64,000 bases of DNA from Bradyrhizobium sp. CB1650 (GCF_029761915.1 NZ_CP121695.1:2881501-2945500), one strand, 5' to 3'. Shown: positions 37,305-46,806, numbered from the stretch's first letter. The notes: generated from the sequence alone by a model not told the origin. Numbers and translations: made by a program.

Positions 37305-37554
37305 GTGTCGGAGGTTAGCATAATCGGTCTGGACATCGCCAAGCATGTTTTCCACGCTCATGGAGCAGACGGGAAAGGGCGAGCTATATTCAGCAAACGG
37401 ATCAGCCGAGGAAAGCTGCTGGATTTCTTCGCAGCCCAGCCGAGTTGCACGGTAGCGCTGGAGGCATGTGGCGGAGCCCATCACTGGGCCCGTCAGCTCG
37501 CTCGGCTTGGCCACGAAGTTCGGCTGATCCCTCCCGCCTATGTAAAGCCGTTTG
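37305..37554 (+). CDS. IS110-family transposase, 5' exon
   Basis: This is the N-terminal 83 codons plus one base of a DEDD transposase. The first catalytic Asp is in IIGLDIAKHVFHAHG and the Glu is in VALEACGGAHHWARQ. It runs to VKPF and the first base of a valine codon, where the intron's GTGCG begins. The start is GTG with an AAGGGAGG box. Joined to 39474-40258, it gives an uninterrupted 344-residue protein of normal IS110 length. Unspliced, translation would run into intron sequence and stop at about 37616. Confidence 0.85.
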
Positions 37555-39473
37555 GTGCGCCCCGACGGCGCGCATTACCAGTGGAGGAAGGATCCACCCA
37601 GAGAATTGTCGATTGATCTGGTAGCTGACGAGCGGTCTGGACGAGCAATCGGACGGACCGAAGCCTCGTGACAAAGGTCGCCTTGGGCGGCCGAGCAATC
37701 CAGCGGGCCGTAACGTGAGTGAAGCCTGAGCACGCCTCGAAAGTTACGATGTGAATGCCGACCCGATCGTATGGCGGGGAAGGCCGCGCCGACAGGGAAG
37801 CAATCGACGCATGCACCTGTCTGGTTCACCGGGGTAATGGGCACGGCACGCTGGAAAGGTAGTGCGGGTAATCGGGGGAGACCCGTCTTGGTCGAAGGTC
37901 GCGCCTTCAGCATTGAGTAGTCGATGGACCGGACGGGAGTCGGACAGGGTCATAGGTACCGATGAAACCGGGTAATTCCGGTGGAGGAAAGGACCCTGAC
38001 TTCAGGTGCGCTTTTGAAGATGGCGAGGGAAAGGGTAGATTGGCGATGAGCCTTGAAACGCCCGATAAGATCAGGAGCCTTCAGAGAAAGCTTTATTGCA
38101 AGGCAAAGGCGGAGCCTGCCTTCCGCTTCTACGTGCTGTACGACAAGATTTGCCGCGAGGACATTCTGAGCCACGCCTACAAGCTGGCCCGCGCCAATGC
38201 GGGTGCGCCAGGAGTGGACGGAACAACTTTCGAGCAAATCGACGCGTCGGGACTCGAAGCATGGTTGGCTGGCCTGCGCGATGAACTCGTCACGAAGACT
38301 TACCGGCCCGATCCAGTGCGGCGGGTGATGATCCCGAAGCCCGGCGGCGGCGAACGTCCGCTCGGTATCCCAACAATCCGGGACCGAGTCGTCCAAGCTG
38401 CCGCAAAGATTGTGCTGGAGCCGATCTTCGAGGCGGATTTCGAGGATGGCGCTTATGGATATCGCCCGCGTCGCAACGCGGTCGATGCCGTCAAGGAAGT
38501 GCACCGGCTTGTGTGCCGGGGCTACACGGACGTTGTTGACGCCGATTTGTCGAAATATTTCGACACGATTCCGCACTCGGACCTCCTCAAATCGGTGGCC
38601 CGACGCATCGTCGACCGGAATGTGCTGCGGCTGATTAAGTTATGGCTGCGAGTACCGGTCGAGGAGCGGGATAGCGACGGGAAACGGCGCATGAGCGGCG
38701 GTAAGAGCAACAAGCGTGGCACGCCACAGGGCGGTGTCATCAGTCCGCTGCTCTCCGTCATCTACATGAACCGGTTCCTGAAACATTGGCGTCTCAGCGG
38801 TCGGCGTGAAGCATTCCATGCCCAGGTTATCTCCTATGCCGACGACTTCGTCATTCTCAGCCGCGGCCACGCGGAGGAGGCATTGACGTGGACGAAAGCG
38901 GTGATGACCAAGCTTGGGTTGACGCTCAACGAGACTAAAACCTCGGTGAAGAATGCCCGACTGGAAAGCTTTGACTTCCTTGGGTACACGCTCGGACCCC
39001 GCCGCTTCCGCAATGGGGGACGATGGTATCTTGGCGCGGCTCCTTCCAAGAAAAGCGTGCTGCGGATCAAGAGGAAGGTCAGCGTACTGCTGACGCCGGG
39101 CAACAAGGGCGCTTGGCCCGAAGTACAAGCACGACTGAACCGCCTTCTGCGCGGCTGGTCCGCTTACTTCAACTATGGCTCTCTTGCTACGGCTCATCAG
39201 GCCGTTGATCGACACGTCTTCGACCGCGTGCTCGCCTTTCTGCGCAGACGACATAAGACGCCAGGACGTGGCGTCAGACGGTTCTCTGATCAGTTCTATG
39301 GGAACCCTGGCGTACTTGTGCTGAACCGCGTGCGCAAAGTGTCGCCGACGTGCGCCTTGTGACGAAACCTGTCGGAAAGCCGGATGCGGGAAAACTGCAC
39401 GTCCGGTTTGATGAGCGGGGAGAGGAAACGGAACGCGCAACAAGCGCATCACCGCGCCTCTCCTCGACTCTAC
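37555..39473 (+). mobile_element. Complete group II intron, copy 2
   Basis: This is a 1,919-base intron. It starts GTGCG (consensus GUGYG), carries about 490 bases of structured 5' RNA, encodes a reverse transcriptase, and ends with domain V (39376-39409) and domain VI (39410-39473; candidate branch A at 39467; 3' end AC). The borders are fixed by the transposase frame, which is restored exactly across the join. The 3' part is identical to copy 1 except for one base. Confidence 0.92.
38046..39362 (+). CDS. ltrA: Group II intron reverse transcriptase/maturase
   Basis: This is a 438-residue intron-encoded protein. RT blocks include PGVDGTTFEQID, RPLGIPTIRDRVVQAAAK, DADLSKYFDTIPH (catalytic Asp), GTPQGGVISPLLS and YADDFVILSRG (catalytic Asp pair). 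The maturase domain follows (LLRGWSAYFNYG). No HNH endonuclease domain is seen, so it probably primes cDNA from nicked or replicating DNA. The ATG at 38046 (MSLETPDK) was chosen; 28 codons upstream are open but look like intron RNA. It helps its own intron splice and may serve the frameshifted copy at 1-968. Confidence 0.92.
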   Translation: MSLETPDKIRSLQRKLYCKAKAEPAFRFYVLYDKICREDILSHAYKLARANAGAPGVDGTTFEQIDASGLEAWLAGLRDELVTKTYRPDPVRRVMIPKPGGGERPLGIPTIRDRVVQAAAKIVLEPIFEADFEDGAYGYRPRRNAVDAVKEVHRLVCRGYTDVVDADLSKYFDTIPHSDLLKSVARRIVDRNVLRLIKLWLRVPVEERDSDGKRRMSGGKSNKRGTPQGGVISPLLSVIYMNRFLKHWRLSGRREAFHAQVISYADDFVILSRGHAEEALTWTKAVMTKLGLTLNETKTSVKNARLESFDFLGYTLGPRRFRNGGRWYLGAAPSKKSVLRIKRKVSVLLTPGNKGAWPEVQARLNRLLRGWSAYFNYGSLATAHQAVDRHVFDRVLAFLRRRHKTPGRGVRRFSDQFYGNPGVLVLNRVRKVSPTCAL

Positions 39474-40258
39474 TGAAGCGGCAAAAGAACGACGCGATCG
39501 ACGCCGAGGCGATCTGCGAAGCAGCGCAGCGACCGAGCATGCGGTTCGTGGCCGTGAAGAGCGAACAGCAACAGGCGGCAGGTCTGGTGTTTCGGACCCG
39601 TGACCTGTTAGTGCGGCAGCGAACGCAGCTCATCAACGCGATCCGGGGACATCTCACTGAATATGGTTGGGTCGCGCCCAAGGGGCCATCGCACGTGGCG
39701 ATGCTTATCGATCTGATCGAGGAGGAAGAGATGGCCAGCTCGCTTCCCAAAGCGGCCCATGCCATGTTCCGATTGATGTTGGACCTGCTGACCGACCTCA
39801 ATAGCAAGATCGCGGATCTCGACCAGGAGATCGCGCGACGTGCTCGCGAGGACGAGGTATCGCGCCGGCTGATGACCGTTCCCGGCATCGGCCCAATCTC
39901 CGCCACCGCGATCGCCGCTCTAGCACCGCCGGCCGAAACCTTTGCAAAAGGCCGTGACTTCGCGGCATGGCTCGGTCTCACGCCTCTTCAAAGATCGACA
40001 GGCGGCAAGCAGAAGCTCGGTGCGACATCCAAGATGGGCGAACGCACGCTCAGGCGCCTTCTCATCATCGGCAGTAGCGCGGTGGTGCAACAGGCGGGCA
40101 AACGCGGTGCGCCAAGGGGATCGTGGCTCGAACAGATGCTGGCTCGCAAACCGCGCATGCTGGTAACGGTCGCGCTCGCCAACAAGATGGCGCGGATCGT
40201 CTGGGCGCTACTTATCAAGCAGGAGAATTACAGGGCTCCGGTCGCAGCCAAGGCGTGA
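39474..40258 (+). CDS. IS110-family transposase, 3' exon
   Basis: It begins with TG, completing the valine codon left open at 37554, then KRQKNDAIDAEAICEAAQRP, which carries the last two catalytic Asp residues. The transposase_20 domain follows (MTVPGIGPISATAIAAL, FAAWLGLTPLQRSTGGKQKLG), ending at TGA 40256-40258. The intron thus separates catalytic D and E from the final DD of the RuvC-like site, so transposase activity requires splicing. Confidence 0.88.
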
Positions 40259-40700
40259 TCCTGGCGGGCCTGAGGTCGTCGGAGATGTAGTCGGTCGAAG
40301 GAGAGTATGGCGCAACAGTCGGCGAGACGAGACCGGAAGAACCAGGTGTACTCATCGTGCCTACCGAGCACGCGTTTATGATTTGGTTCCGGTCTGCGAA
40401 CTCCCATACGGGCCCGCAGCTTCATCGGATGAGTACACGCCCTTCTGTAATGGGCCCGATGATGTCAAGCCTCCCGAGTGAACGTCACGCCGCCGAGCTC
40501 ATGCTTCTGTCCGTGGTCAACGCCTGGCCGCCACATCATGCTGTCAGAGGGAGCGGTGAGCCTATCTAGATACGCGTGGTTCGTCAGATGACGGCCACTG
40601 GGCGTGTAACGGCTTCACCGGATCCACCGTCCCGGCGACGGGACTTCGGGCACTGGGCTTCAGTTCAGCCCGGTTGCGTTCTTAATCTCCTCCACCTGTT
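40259..40700. other. Non-coding ends of two adjacent IS110 elements
   Basis: No gene is supported between the convergent transposases. The stretch probably includes the right ends of both IS110 elements. Confidence 0.4.
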
Positions 40701-41735
40701 CTATGCTGCGATCGGCCCCGCTTCAGCCCAACGGTAAGTTGTGCCGTCGACCCAGATCCGATGCAGGATCACTGCGAGCTTACGTGCCAGGGCGACTTTT
40801 GCGCGCTTCGAGCCTCGCCGCTTGGCGACGTCCATCCCCCAGCGCTTGAGTTTTGAGAACCGCGTGATGCGCGATAGCAGAACGTTGCCGGCCTCATACA
40901 GCACCGTGCGCACTATCTCGTCGCCGGCCAGCGTGATTCCGCCCGTGACGTCCTTTTCTCCCGATTGGTATTTCTTTGGCGTGAGCCCGAACAGCGCGCC
41001 CGCCGCCTTTGATTTTGCAATGCGATGCGGGTCATCAATCGCCGATTTGTAGGTAATAGCCACCAGGGGGTCGACGCCTGGTACTGTCATCAGCCGACGA
41101 CAAACCGCATCATCACGTACAATTACCAGCACAGCCTTGTGTAGCCTTCCGTACTCTGCCTTTAAAGCCGATCGCGCCGAGAGCATTGCCATAGCAATGC
41201 GCTCCAATGTCGATTGACCCGCAACCAACTCTCGGATCCGCGCCTCGAAATTCTTCCGCGTGACCGGGCCGACCTTCAGCCCAAAACCACGCAATATCCC
41301 GCGGATACTCAATTCCACATCGATCAGTCGCCCAAGAAGCTGTTTGCGTGCGATCAGGAGGGCCCGGATCTCCTGCGCATTGACCGATTTTGCGTGTACC
41401 GGCCGGAGCCATCCCATCCGGATCAACTGGGCGATCCCGCGCGCATCCTTGCGATCCGTCTTGACCGTCATCGCAGATAGTGCGGCCTTTACATGCCGCG
41501 TTTCCAGCAGAACCGTTTCCAATCCTGCTGCTTTCAGTCCTGCGTGCAGCCATTGCGAAAGCGGCCCAGCCTCCAGACCGATCCGTTTCACTGCAAAGCC
41601 AAGCGTCTCGAAAAATTCAACTAAGGCGTCGGGTTCGCTCGCGACCTTCGCCTCCTTCAGGATTTTACCCTGGGCATCCACAATGCATACGCTCGACAGT
41701 TCCAATGACACATCGATTCCGGCATAGTTCTCCAC
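40701..41735 (-). CDS. IS110-family transposase, intact
   Basis: This is a 344-residue DEDD transposase. The catalytic core is complete: YAGIDVSLELSSVCIVD (D), IGLEAGPLSQW (E), VKTDRKDARGIAQLIRMG (DD). The transposase_20 domain has MTVPGVDPLVAITYKSA and ALFGLTPKKYQSGEKDVTGG. A start at GTG 41735 was chosen because GGAGG lies upstream and the family starts here; the longer frame adds unrelated residues. It is the only IS110 in the window with an uninterrupted frame. Confidence 0.88.
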   Translation of the reverse strand: MENYAGIDVSLELSSVCIVDAQGKILKEAKVASEPDALVEFFETLGFAVKRIGLEAGPLSQWLHAGLKAAGLETVLLETRHVKAALSAMTVKTDRKDARGIAQLIRMGWLRPVHAKSVNAQEIRALLIARKQLLGRLIDVELSIRGILRGFGLKVGPVTRKNFEARIRELVAGQSTLERIAMAMLSARSALKAEYGRLHKAVLVIVRDDAVCRRLMTVPGVDPLVAITYKSAIDDPHRIAKSKAAGALFGLTPKKYQSGEKDVTGGITLAGDEIVRTVLYEAGNVLLSRITRFSKLKRWGMDVAKRRGSKRAKVALARKLAVILHRIWVDGTTYRWAEAGPIAA

Positions 41736-41736
41736 G

Positions 41737-41811
41737 GCTGTCCTCCGTCTCTGGATGCTTGGGGCCGACTCAACGTCGTGACCCCGTTTCATCATCTATC
41801 GGGGGACAGCC
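41737..41811 (-). other. Nested inverted repeat upstream of the intact IS110 transposase
   Basis: GGCTGTCC at 41737-41744 pairs with GGACAGCC at 41804-41811. Inside lies a second imperfect stem around GGGGCCGAC-TCAAC-GTCGTGACCCC (41761-41785). The structure begins two bases before the transposase start on its upstream side, the expected place for an IS110-type bridge RNA. This reading is inference. Confidence 0.4.
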
Positions 41812-41853
41812 ACCATCATCACCCCTTGCTCGGAGCCGGGCCCATTACCGCAT

Positions 41854-42042
41854 CTAGATGATTTCCACGCCAGGATCGTTTCCTGGTACGACGAAATCCG
41901 GGTTTGCAGGTGACGCCGAAATACCGCGCTCAACGATGCCGGTGGCTATCAGCCACTCGTTTGCATTGCCGCTTGCAATAATCACAACTGCATCCTGGTT
42001 TGGAAGCGCCTGCAATCGAGCTATCAGCTCCCGAACGGTCAT
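41854..42042 (-). CDS. Small conserved-looking protein of 62 residues
   Basis: It opens MTVRELIARLQALPNQDAVV with an AAGGAG box before the ATG, and continues VIIASGNANEWLIATGIVE to a Pro/Asp-rich end. The opening resembles the small protein at 5598-5819. It has no membrane segment. Function unknown. Confidence 0.65.
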   Translation of the reverse strand: MTVRELIARLQALPNQDAVVIIASGNANEWLIATGIVERGISASPANPDFVVPGNDPGVEII

Positions 42043-42136
42043 CGCGAGTTCTCCTTACGACAGGTCTCGCAAGCCCGTCGAAAGAAATCGTCGCCTCAGT
42101 CTCCATCCTATCGAGAAGAGTCCGCCATCCACCAAA

Positions 42137-42355
42137 TCAAACGTTAGTGTGCAAGCTTGTTTTGAACGGCGGAAGCGGATCATCCCCGCTGAAACGTGTG
42201 CTCCGTTCCACCTCTTGCGCAAGCTTCAGCCAATCCTCGGCAAGGCGCAGCCACGCCTCCTTATCCAGAGGGTTTTCGGCCTTCTCTGCCAGCTCAAGGC
42301 ACTCCTCAGCTTCCTTACGAAACCTCTCCGCGTCGGTTTGGGACAATGGGGTCAT
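42137..42355 (-). CDS. Small acidic helical protein of 72 residues
   Basis: The sequence is strongly helical and acidic (RFRKEAEECLELAEKAENPL, EAWLRLAEDWLKLAQEVE), resembling a single TPR-like helical pair. GAGAGGAA precedes the ATG. Proteins of this type are frequent in Bradyrhizobium; no function is known. Confidence 0.7.
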   Translation of the reverse strand: MTPLSQTDAERFRKEAEECLELAEKAENPLDKEAWLRLAEDWLKLAQEVERSTRFSGDDPLPPFKTSLHTNV

Positions 42356-42633
42356 CGGCGGTTCCTCTCCATTGCATGGGGCGGAGGTTGTCGATTTGCG
42401 AACAGCACCGGGTCATCCCGCGAAACGCGTCTTGCAATTTGCGGTTCCAAAGAAGAACCTCGAACTTTGACCGTTGCCGCGAAGCAGCCCCGGTAGCACA
42501 GCCTTTTTCTGCCGCGGTAACGTGCGGCCTTGCTTTCGTCAGAACAGGCCGACGCTCAAGGCTTTGCTGGTTTCTTCTCCGAGCTTTGCGCCGGGTGGGA
42601 GCATGTGAGTGGGGCGAAACGCATGACCGCTTC
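42356..42633. other. Intergenic, no gene seen
   Basis: The DNA between the small helical gene and the R1 repeat holds only shadow frames. Confidence 0.35.
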
Positions 42634-42741
42634 TGGCCCTGAGGTGAAGATAGCGACTGCTTGCGGCACGTCGGCAGTCGGGGCGAGACCGGACATCCCG
42701 GAGAGGCCGCTCGATCGACGCTCGTGACCCATCTGGGACAT
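42634..42741 (+). repeat. Dispersed intergenic repeat, type R1
   Basis: Near-identical to 22926-23033 over its whole length, ending GACGCTCGTGACCC-ATCTG-GGACAT. Confidence 0.85.
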
Positions 42742-42973
42742 CCATCCGATCTTTTTCAGACGCTTGAAATTGGCTAGAATTGAGTGAGCTGCCCTCGAAG
42801 CGAGATGCGCTGAAATCGTTGCAGGGGAACGGGCGGCCGTATGCTGCCGGCAGGCATTTTGCTCTCCATCTGGCGCAATCTTTTTAGCTGGCGCCGCAAC
42901 GATCACATCGACAGGAGCGCGCGGCCAGCTCACCTGTGCGTGTGATCATGGATGAGCCAAGGGAGAAACTGCA

Positions 42974-43480
42974 ATGAACAGGCGCAATATTCTTGACATC
43001 GCGGCAATCACCACACTGGCTTTCGTCCTCCCGACCAGCAGCGTTATGAGCCAGCAAGGATCAACGAAGGGGCAACTGGCGGGAACTTGGACGCTCGTCT
43101 CCGCTACGACCAAGCTCCCGGACGGCAGTCCGGCGTGGGGCACCAATCCGAAAGGGCTGCTGATCTTCACCGAGAATGGATACTTCTCGTCGCAGATCGT
43201 TCGCTCCGATCTTCCAAAATTCAAGTCCGAAAACCGCGCGCAGGGTACACCAGAGGAAAACAAGGCCGTGGTAGAAGGAAGCAGCTCCACCTTCGGTACC
43301 TATACGGTCGATGAGACAAAAAAAACCTACACGTTGAAATTTGAAGGAAGTTCATTCCCAAATCGGGTGGGGACCGAACAGACGCGGGCATTCACAATCG
43401 CCGGCGACGAATTGAAGATCGCCAACCCATCAACATCGGTCGGCGGCTCTTCTGAGCTTGTCTACAAACGCGCCAGGTAG
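42974..43480 (+). CDS. Secreted lipocalin-like domain protein
   Basis: The 168-residue protein has a signal peptide (LDIAAITTLAFVLPTSSVMS). Its mature domain fits the lipocalin-like family: GTWTLVSATTKLPDG, the GLLIFTENGYFSSQI strand, then GTYTVDETKKTYTLKFEGS and LKIANPS. It would bind or carry a small ligand in the periplasm. GGGAGAA precedes the ATG. The two flanking R1 repeats at 42634 and 43522 bracket the gene. Confidence 0.78.
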   Translation: MNRRNILDIAAITTLAFVLPTSSVMSQQGSTKGQLAGTWTLVSATTKLPDGSPAWGTNPKGLLIFTENGYFSSQIVRSDLPKFKSENRAQGTPEENKAVVEGSSSTFGTYTVDETKKTYTLKFEGSSFPNRVGTEQTRAFTIAGDELKIANPSTSVGGSSELVYKRAR

Positions 43481-43521
43481 GTCAAAGCTCGCACACGCTT
43501 GTATGTCGTGGCGCCTGCTCT

Positions 43522-43618
43522 TGGCCCTGAGGTGAAGATAGCGACTGCTTGCGGCACGTCGGCAGTCGGGGCGAGACCGGACATGCCGGAGAGGCCGCTC
43601 GTGACCCAACTGAGACAT
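43522..43618 (+). repeat. Dispersed intergenic repeat, type R1 (shortened)
   Basis: As 22926-23033 but lacking about 11 bases before CGTGACCC. It starts 42 bases after the lipocalin-like gene. Confidence 0.8.
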
Positions 43619-44099
43619 GGGCGCACTAGTTTACGGTTGTGCAAGAATGCGGCAGCGCTGTGGTCAGCTGCAACGCTCCGGCCCGAGCGGAGACAACGGT
43701 CACGGCAGGCCTGAGCTTGGCTAGACCGGCTCCGCTGAGACCGACGCTAGCGGTCATAAAGCGGATTGCGATTGTCCATTCCAGCGACCCGCCCTCGGGT
43801 CCTGCGACGTCGCGGCCTCGAGATGCTTGAGAGCGGCGTGCGCGCGGGCGCCGGTCTCGATGCGCTAACGCACGAAGATGCCTTGTTTAGCGATAGTTGT
43901 GCGATATGGCGCCCGTCCTGTTCCTCGGCAGGAGGCGCATCACGACCGCAACTTCCAATTTAGGCGATCTTGGCGACGCGGCCGAGACCGGTCGCACCTG
44001 TGCCACAGGTGCGCCCCATTGTCATCCCCTCGCGTCCTTAATCTTCGTGCCAGGTCGGGGACATGAATTGGGGGGACCGCGGCGGCGCGGCCGGCGACA
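43619..44099. other. Intergenic, no gene seen
   Basis: No frame is supported. The end of the stretch contains the start region of the transglycosylase gene. Confidence 0.35.
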
Positions 44100-45161
44100 T
44101 TGAAGATTTGGCAAGCAAGCTGTATTGCCGGCGCGCTGACAGCAACTTCGCTTGCCGCGATTGGTCAGATCGCGGTACCGCGCCCGAGCATCGCAACGCC
44201 GAATGCAAGAGTGGCTGATGCATTCAGCGGCATCCCGCTGAATGTAACGACGGTCCTGATAAATGCCGGCGCCGCGTTTCCGGCTCGGGCCATCGAGACG
44301 AAATTCGATACAGGATTATCGGCTAATGCGATCGTTGCGGCGGGATTCCGCGCCGCGGCGTCGGACTCGGTGCCACCGTCCAATGTAACCACTTCGCAAG
44401 GGCCAATGTTGCAGGTCGCCAGCCTTGAGGCAACGTCGCCCGAGAACTCGGTAACGCTACAGCAGGACCGCCCGCCCGTTGCTTCGTCCAGTCCGGGCGA
44501 AGGCAAACCGTCGTATCTCAAATACTACGTCTACTCGGAAATTCCGCCGCCGGAGAAACCCGCGAAGATCGCCTTGTCGGCGTTGAGCGACGTTCCGCTC
44601 GGAACGCCCGTCCAGGAGATCGAACGTGCAGCCGAGGCGTTCGGTGTCGATGTCAATTTCATGAAGGCGGTCGCCAAAATCGAATCCGATTTCAATCCCA
44701 GGCAACGCACCGGCTCCTACATCGGCCTGTTCCAGTTGAGCAAGTTTGAGTTCAGCAAATACGGATCGGGCGAGATCCTTAATCCTCGCGACAACGCTAT
44801 GGGTGCCGCCTACAAGTTTCTCAGCGAGGCTGCGCTATTCGAAATAATGACGCAGAAGAAGCCGACCTTTTCCGACCTCTACCTGATCCACCAGCAGGGC
44901 TGGGAAGGAGCCGCCCAACACATCAGCCGTCCGCAGCGGATTGCCTGGAAGTCGATGTGCGCAACCCAGGAGGGCTCGGCGAAGGGCGAGCGATGGTGCA
45001 AGCGCGCTATCTGGGGCAACACGCTGCCTGCGGTCAAACGCGAATGGAAGTCGGTCGATAATCTCACCTCGGGTGCGTTCGTGGCGATGTGGCGGGACCG
45101 CGTCGATACGCTCTACGCCCGCTATCCTGTGCTAACTGCGGCGGCCGAACGCTCGAGATAG
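44100..45161 (+). CDS. Exported lytic transglycosylase (SLT fold)
   Basis: The 353-residue protein has an N-terminal signal sequence (SCIAGALTATSLAAIGQIA), a low-complexity Ala/Ser/Pro linker (to about residue 160), then an SLT domain. The presumed catalytic Glu is in FMKAVAKIESDFNPRQRTGS, with YIGLFQLSKFEF next. DNAMGAAYKFL and YLIHQQGWEGAAQHI follow. It cuts peptidoglycan strands. The start is a TTG at 44100 and is uncertain; no stronger start gives the signal peptide. Confidence 0.8.
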   Translation: MKIWQASCIAGALTATSLAAIGQIAVPRPSIATPNARVADAFSGIPLNVTTVLINAGAAFPARAIETKFDTGLSANAIVAAGFRAAASDSVPPSNVTTSQGPMLQVASLEATSPENSVTLQQDRPPVASSSPGEGKPSYLKYYVYSEIPPPEKPAKIALSALSDVPLGTPVQEIERAAEAFGVDVNFMKAVAKIESDFNPRQRTGSYIGLFQLSKFEFSKYGSGEILNPRDNAMGAAYKFLSEAALFEIMTQKKPTFSDLYLIHQQGWEGAAQHISRPQRIAWKSMCATQEGSAKGERWCKRAIWGNTLPAVKREWKSVDNLTSGAFVAMWRDRVDTLYARYPVLTAAAERSR

Positions 45162-45291
45162 AAAAGCTTGCGACTGCCCACACGCACACCTCTTGGCCCA
45201 CATTCGCTTCGTCGAGAAGCTGTCTCGGAAAATGTGATGGTGCCGTCGCGCCCATGAGAAACCCTGTGATTCCCGCATCTGCCTCCGCATC

Positions 45292-45528
45292 TCAGCATAT
45301 CTTCGCATTGTCGCCCCAGTCGCATTGGTGGCCGGGCCAGCCCCGGACCGATGGACCGAACCATATTGGAATGCCGTTCCAGATACTCCAACGACCATCC
45401 GGTTCAGCCGGAAGCTTCATATAGGTGGGCACGCGTATTCTGATGCGTGGCTCGCGAGCCTCGGCGCTCGTTGTGAGCGTGGCGATCGCGATCAATCCAG
45501 TCGACAAGAGCTTGATTGTGGTCATCGA
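45292..45528 (-). CDS. Small secreted protein, Trp-rich C terminus
   Basis: This 78-residue protein has a signal peptide (LLSTGLIAIATLTTSAEA) and a mature part with WSIWNGIPIWFGPSVRGWPG and a closing cysteine pair (QCDWGDNAKIC). The ATG at 45528 is preceded by AAAAGGCAGG. The longer frame upstream is not protein-like. Function unknown. Confidence 0.6.
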   Translation of the reverse strand, partial: SMTTIKLLSTGLIAIATLTTSAEAREPRIRIRVPTYMKLPAEPDGRWSIWNGIPIWFGPSVRGWPGHQCDWGDNAKIC

Positions 45529-45778
45529 ACCTGCCTTTTTAGCCCTTGATGGAGCTGCAACCTTAGCCCGTTTCTTCAACCTCGGGCAGCCGAACCTGTG
45601 CTGAGTCTGCAACCGGGCCCATAGCGTCCAGTCTCGACGCTTGCTTGGGCGTCTGCTGCGAGGGGTAGACCGGACGTCCTCGCGGCACAACCCAATCGAC
45701 GCGGATGACCCTTAGCGGTCCTTGACACGCAGCCAATCGAAGGGTGACCAGACCGGGCCCAATACCCGTAGTAGGATG

Positions 45779-46132
45779 TTAGCGTCGGATGATGTCCGGC
45801 GGATATGATCGAAGAGGACGTCCAGCACAAACGTTGTCGCGAGCCTGCACCGCTTGCCGATGATACCCATCCACTTCGTTCAGCAGTCGATCAGAGATGT
45901 TGCATGACTGGCGATTATTGTCCGCGTAGTTGAGCGTCGCCTCCGTGGCCACAGAGGCTTGGGCCAAGGCTTCGCAGCGCTGCGATGCCGGTGCACTCAT
46001 CGCATACTTCCAAGCTTCACTAGCAGCGTTACGCAACCGCAACACTTCGGCGCACGGCGCCTGCGCTTTGGCCCGAACTCCGAGCCCGAGCAGCACGATT
46101 ATCGTGAGGGCTGGCACCTCTCTCAACGTCAT
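45779..46132 (-). CDS. Small secreted helical protein
   Basis: This 117-residue protein has a signal peptide (ALTIIVLLGLGVRAKA). The helical mature part (EVLRLRNAASEAWKYAMSAP, CEALAQASVATEATLNYA) contains four cysteines. The ATG at 46132 follows TTGGAGGAA. No family is recognised. The composition resembles other secreted Bradyrhizobium proteins. Confidence 0.65.
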   Translation of the reverse strand: MTLREVPALTIIVLLGLGVRAKAQAPCAEVLRLRNAASEAWKYAMSAPASQRCEALAQASVATEATLNYADNNRQSCNISDRLLNEVDGYHRQAVQARDNVCAGRPLRSYPPDIIRR

Positions 46133-46332
46133 CGGACTTCCTCCAAGCGTTCGCCCCAAGAGTTTCACTAACTCGGCGGGTTGCTGGTATCAGCGCTGAC
46201 GATGGCAATCGGTCTGCGCACAGTGTCTTCGTTCCATTAAATGGAACCATCGAGATTATTCGAAGGTGCGCGAAACATTTCCGCATCCCTGTAACTTCAG
46301 TTATTCGTGGGGCCTAATCGAAAGGTCGCGAT

Positions 46333-46569
46333 ATGGAACCGACCAATCGAATATCGGACCACATCAACCGTAAGACTGCCCGGTCGATCTGTGACAAGGT
46401 GGGTGACAGATTACAACAGAACTTATCTCTCGAAGCCTCGCCTCTGCCGCCCTACCTCGAACGTCTAGTCGATGAATTGCGGAAACAAGAGCGTCATCCA
46501 ATTGATGGCATCGCAGCGCCTGCTAACCGTTTCCTTCATGCGACGCGGCGGGTAGTCGCGGCCGTCTGA
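46333..46569 (+). CDS. NepR-like anti-sigma factor
   Basis: In the 78-residue protein, residues 22-55 (KVGDRLQQNLSLEASPLPPY, then LERLVDELRKQE) match the NepR pattern of two short helices (GxxLRxxx...PLPxxLxxLLxxL). NepR proteins hold EcfG-type sigma factors inactive until the response regulator PhyR binds them during general stress. No phyR, ecfG or sensor kinase is adjacent, so this would be an orphan paralogue. The identification rests on motif reading only. Confidence 0.55.
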   Translation: MEPTNRISDHINRKTARSICDKVGDRLQQNLSLEASPLPPYLERLVDELRKQERHPIDGIAAPANRFLHATRRVVAAV

Positions 46570-46711
46570 GTGAAGAAGAAGCCGTCGCCGTTCCAAACCG
46601 TCAGCGGCTTTTCCGCTAATCTTGTCGCTGAGGCATTCCAGGCTTGGCCGCGCCGGACGCCACGAGGACGTGCTTGTTCAGTGAACGGTTAAGCCGCGCT
46701 GTTTCCCCTGT

Positions 46712-46806
46712 TGGCCCTGAGGTGCTTGCGGCACGTCGGCAGTCGGGGCGAGACCGGACATCCCGGAGAGGCGGCTAGATCGACGCTCGTGACCCCAAGC
46801 GGACAT
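46712..46806 (+). repeat. Dispersed intergenic repeat, type R1 (12-base deletion)
   Basis: As 22926-23033 but missing AAGATAGCGACT after GAGGTG. Ends GACGCTCGTGACCC-CAAGC-GGACAT. Confidence 0.8.
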
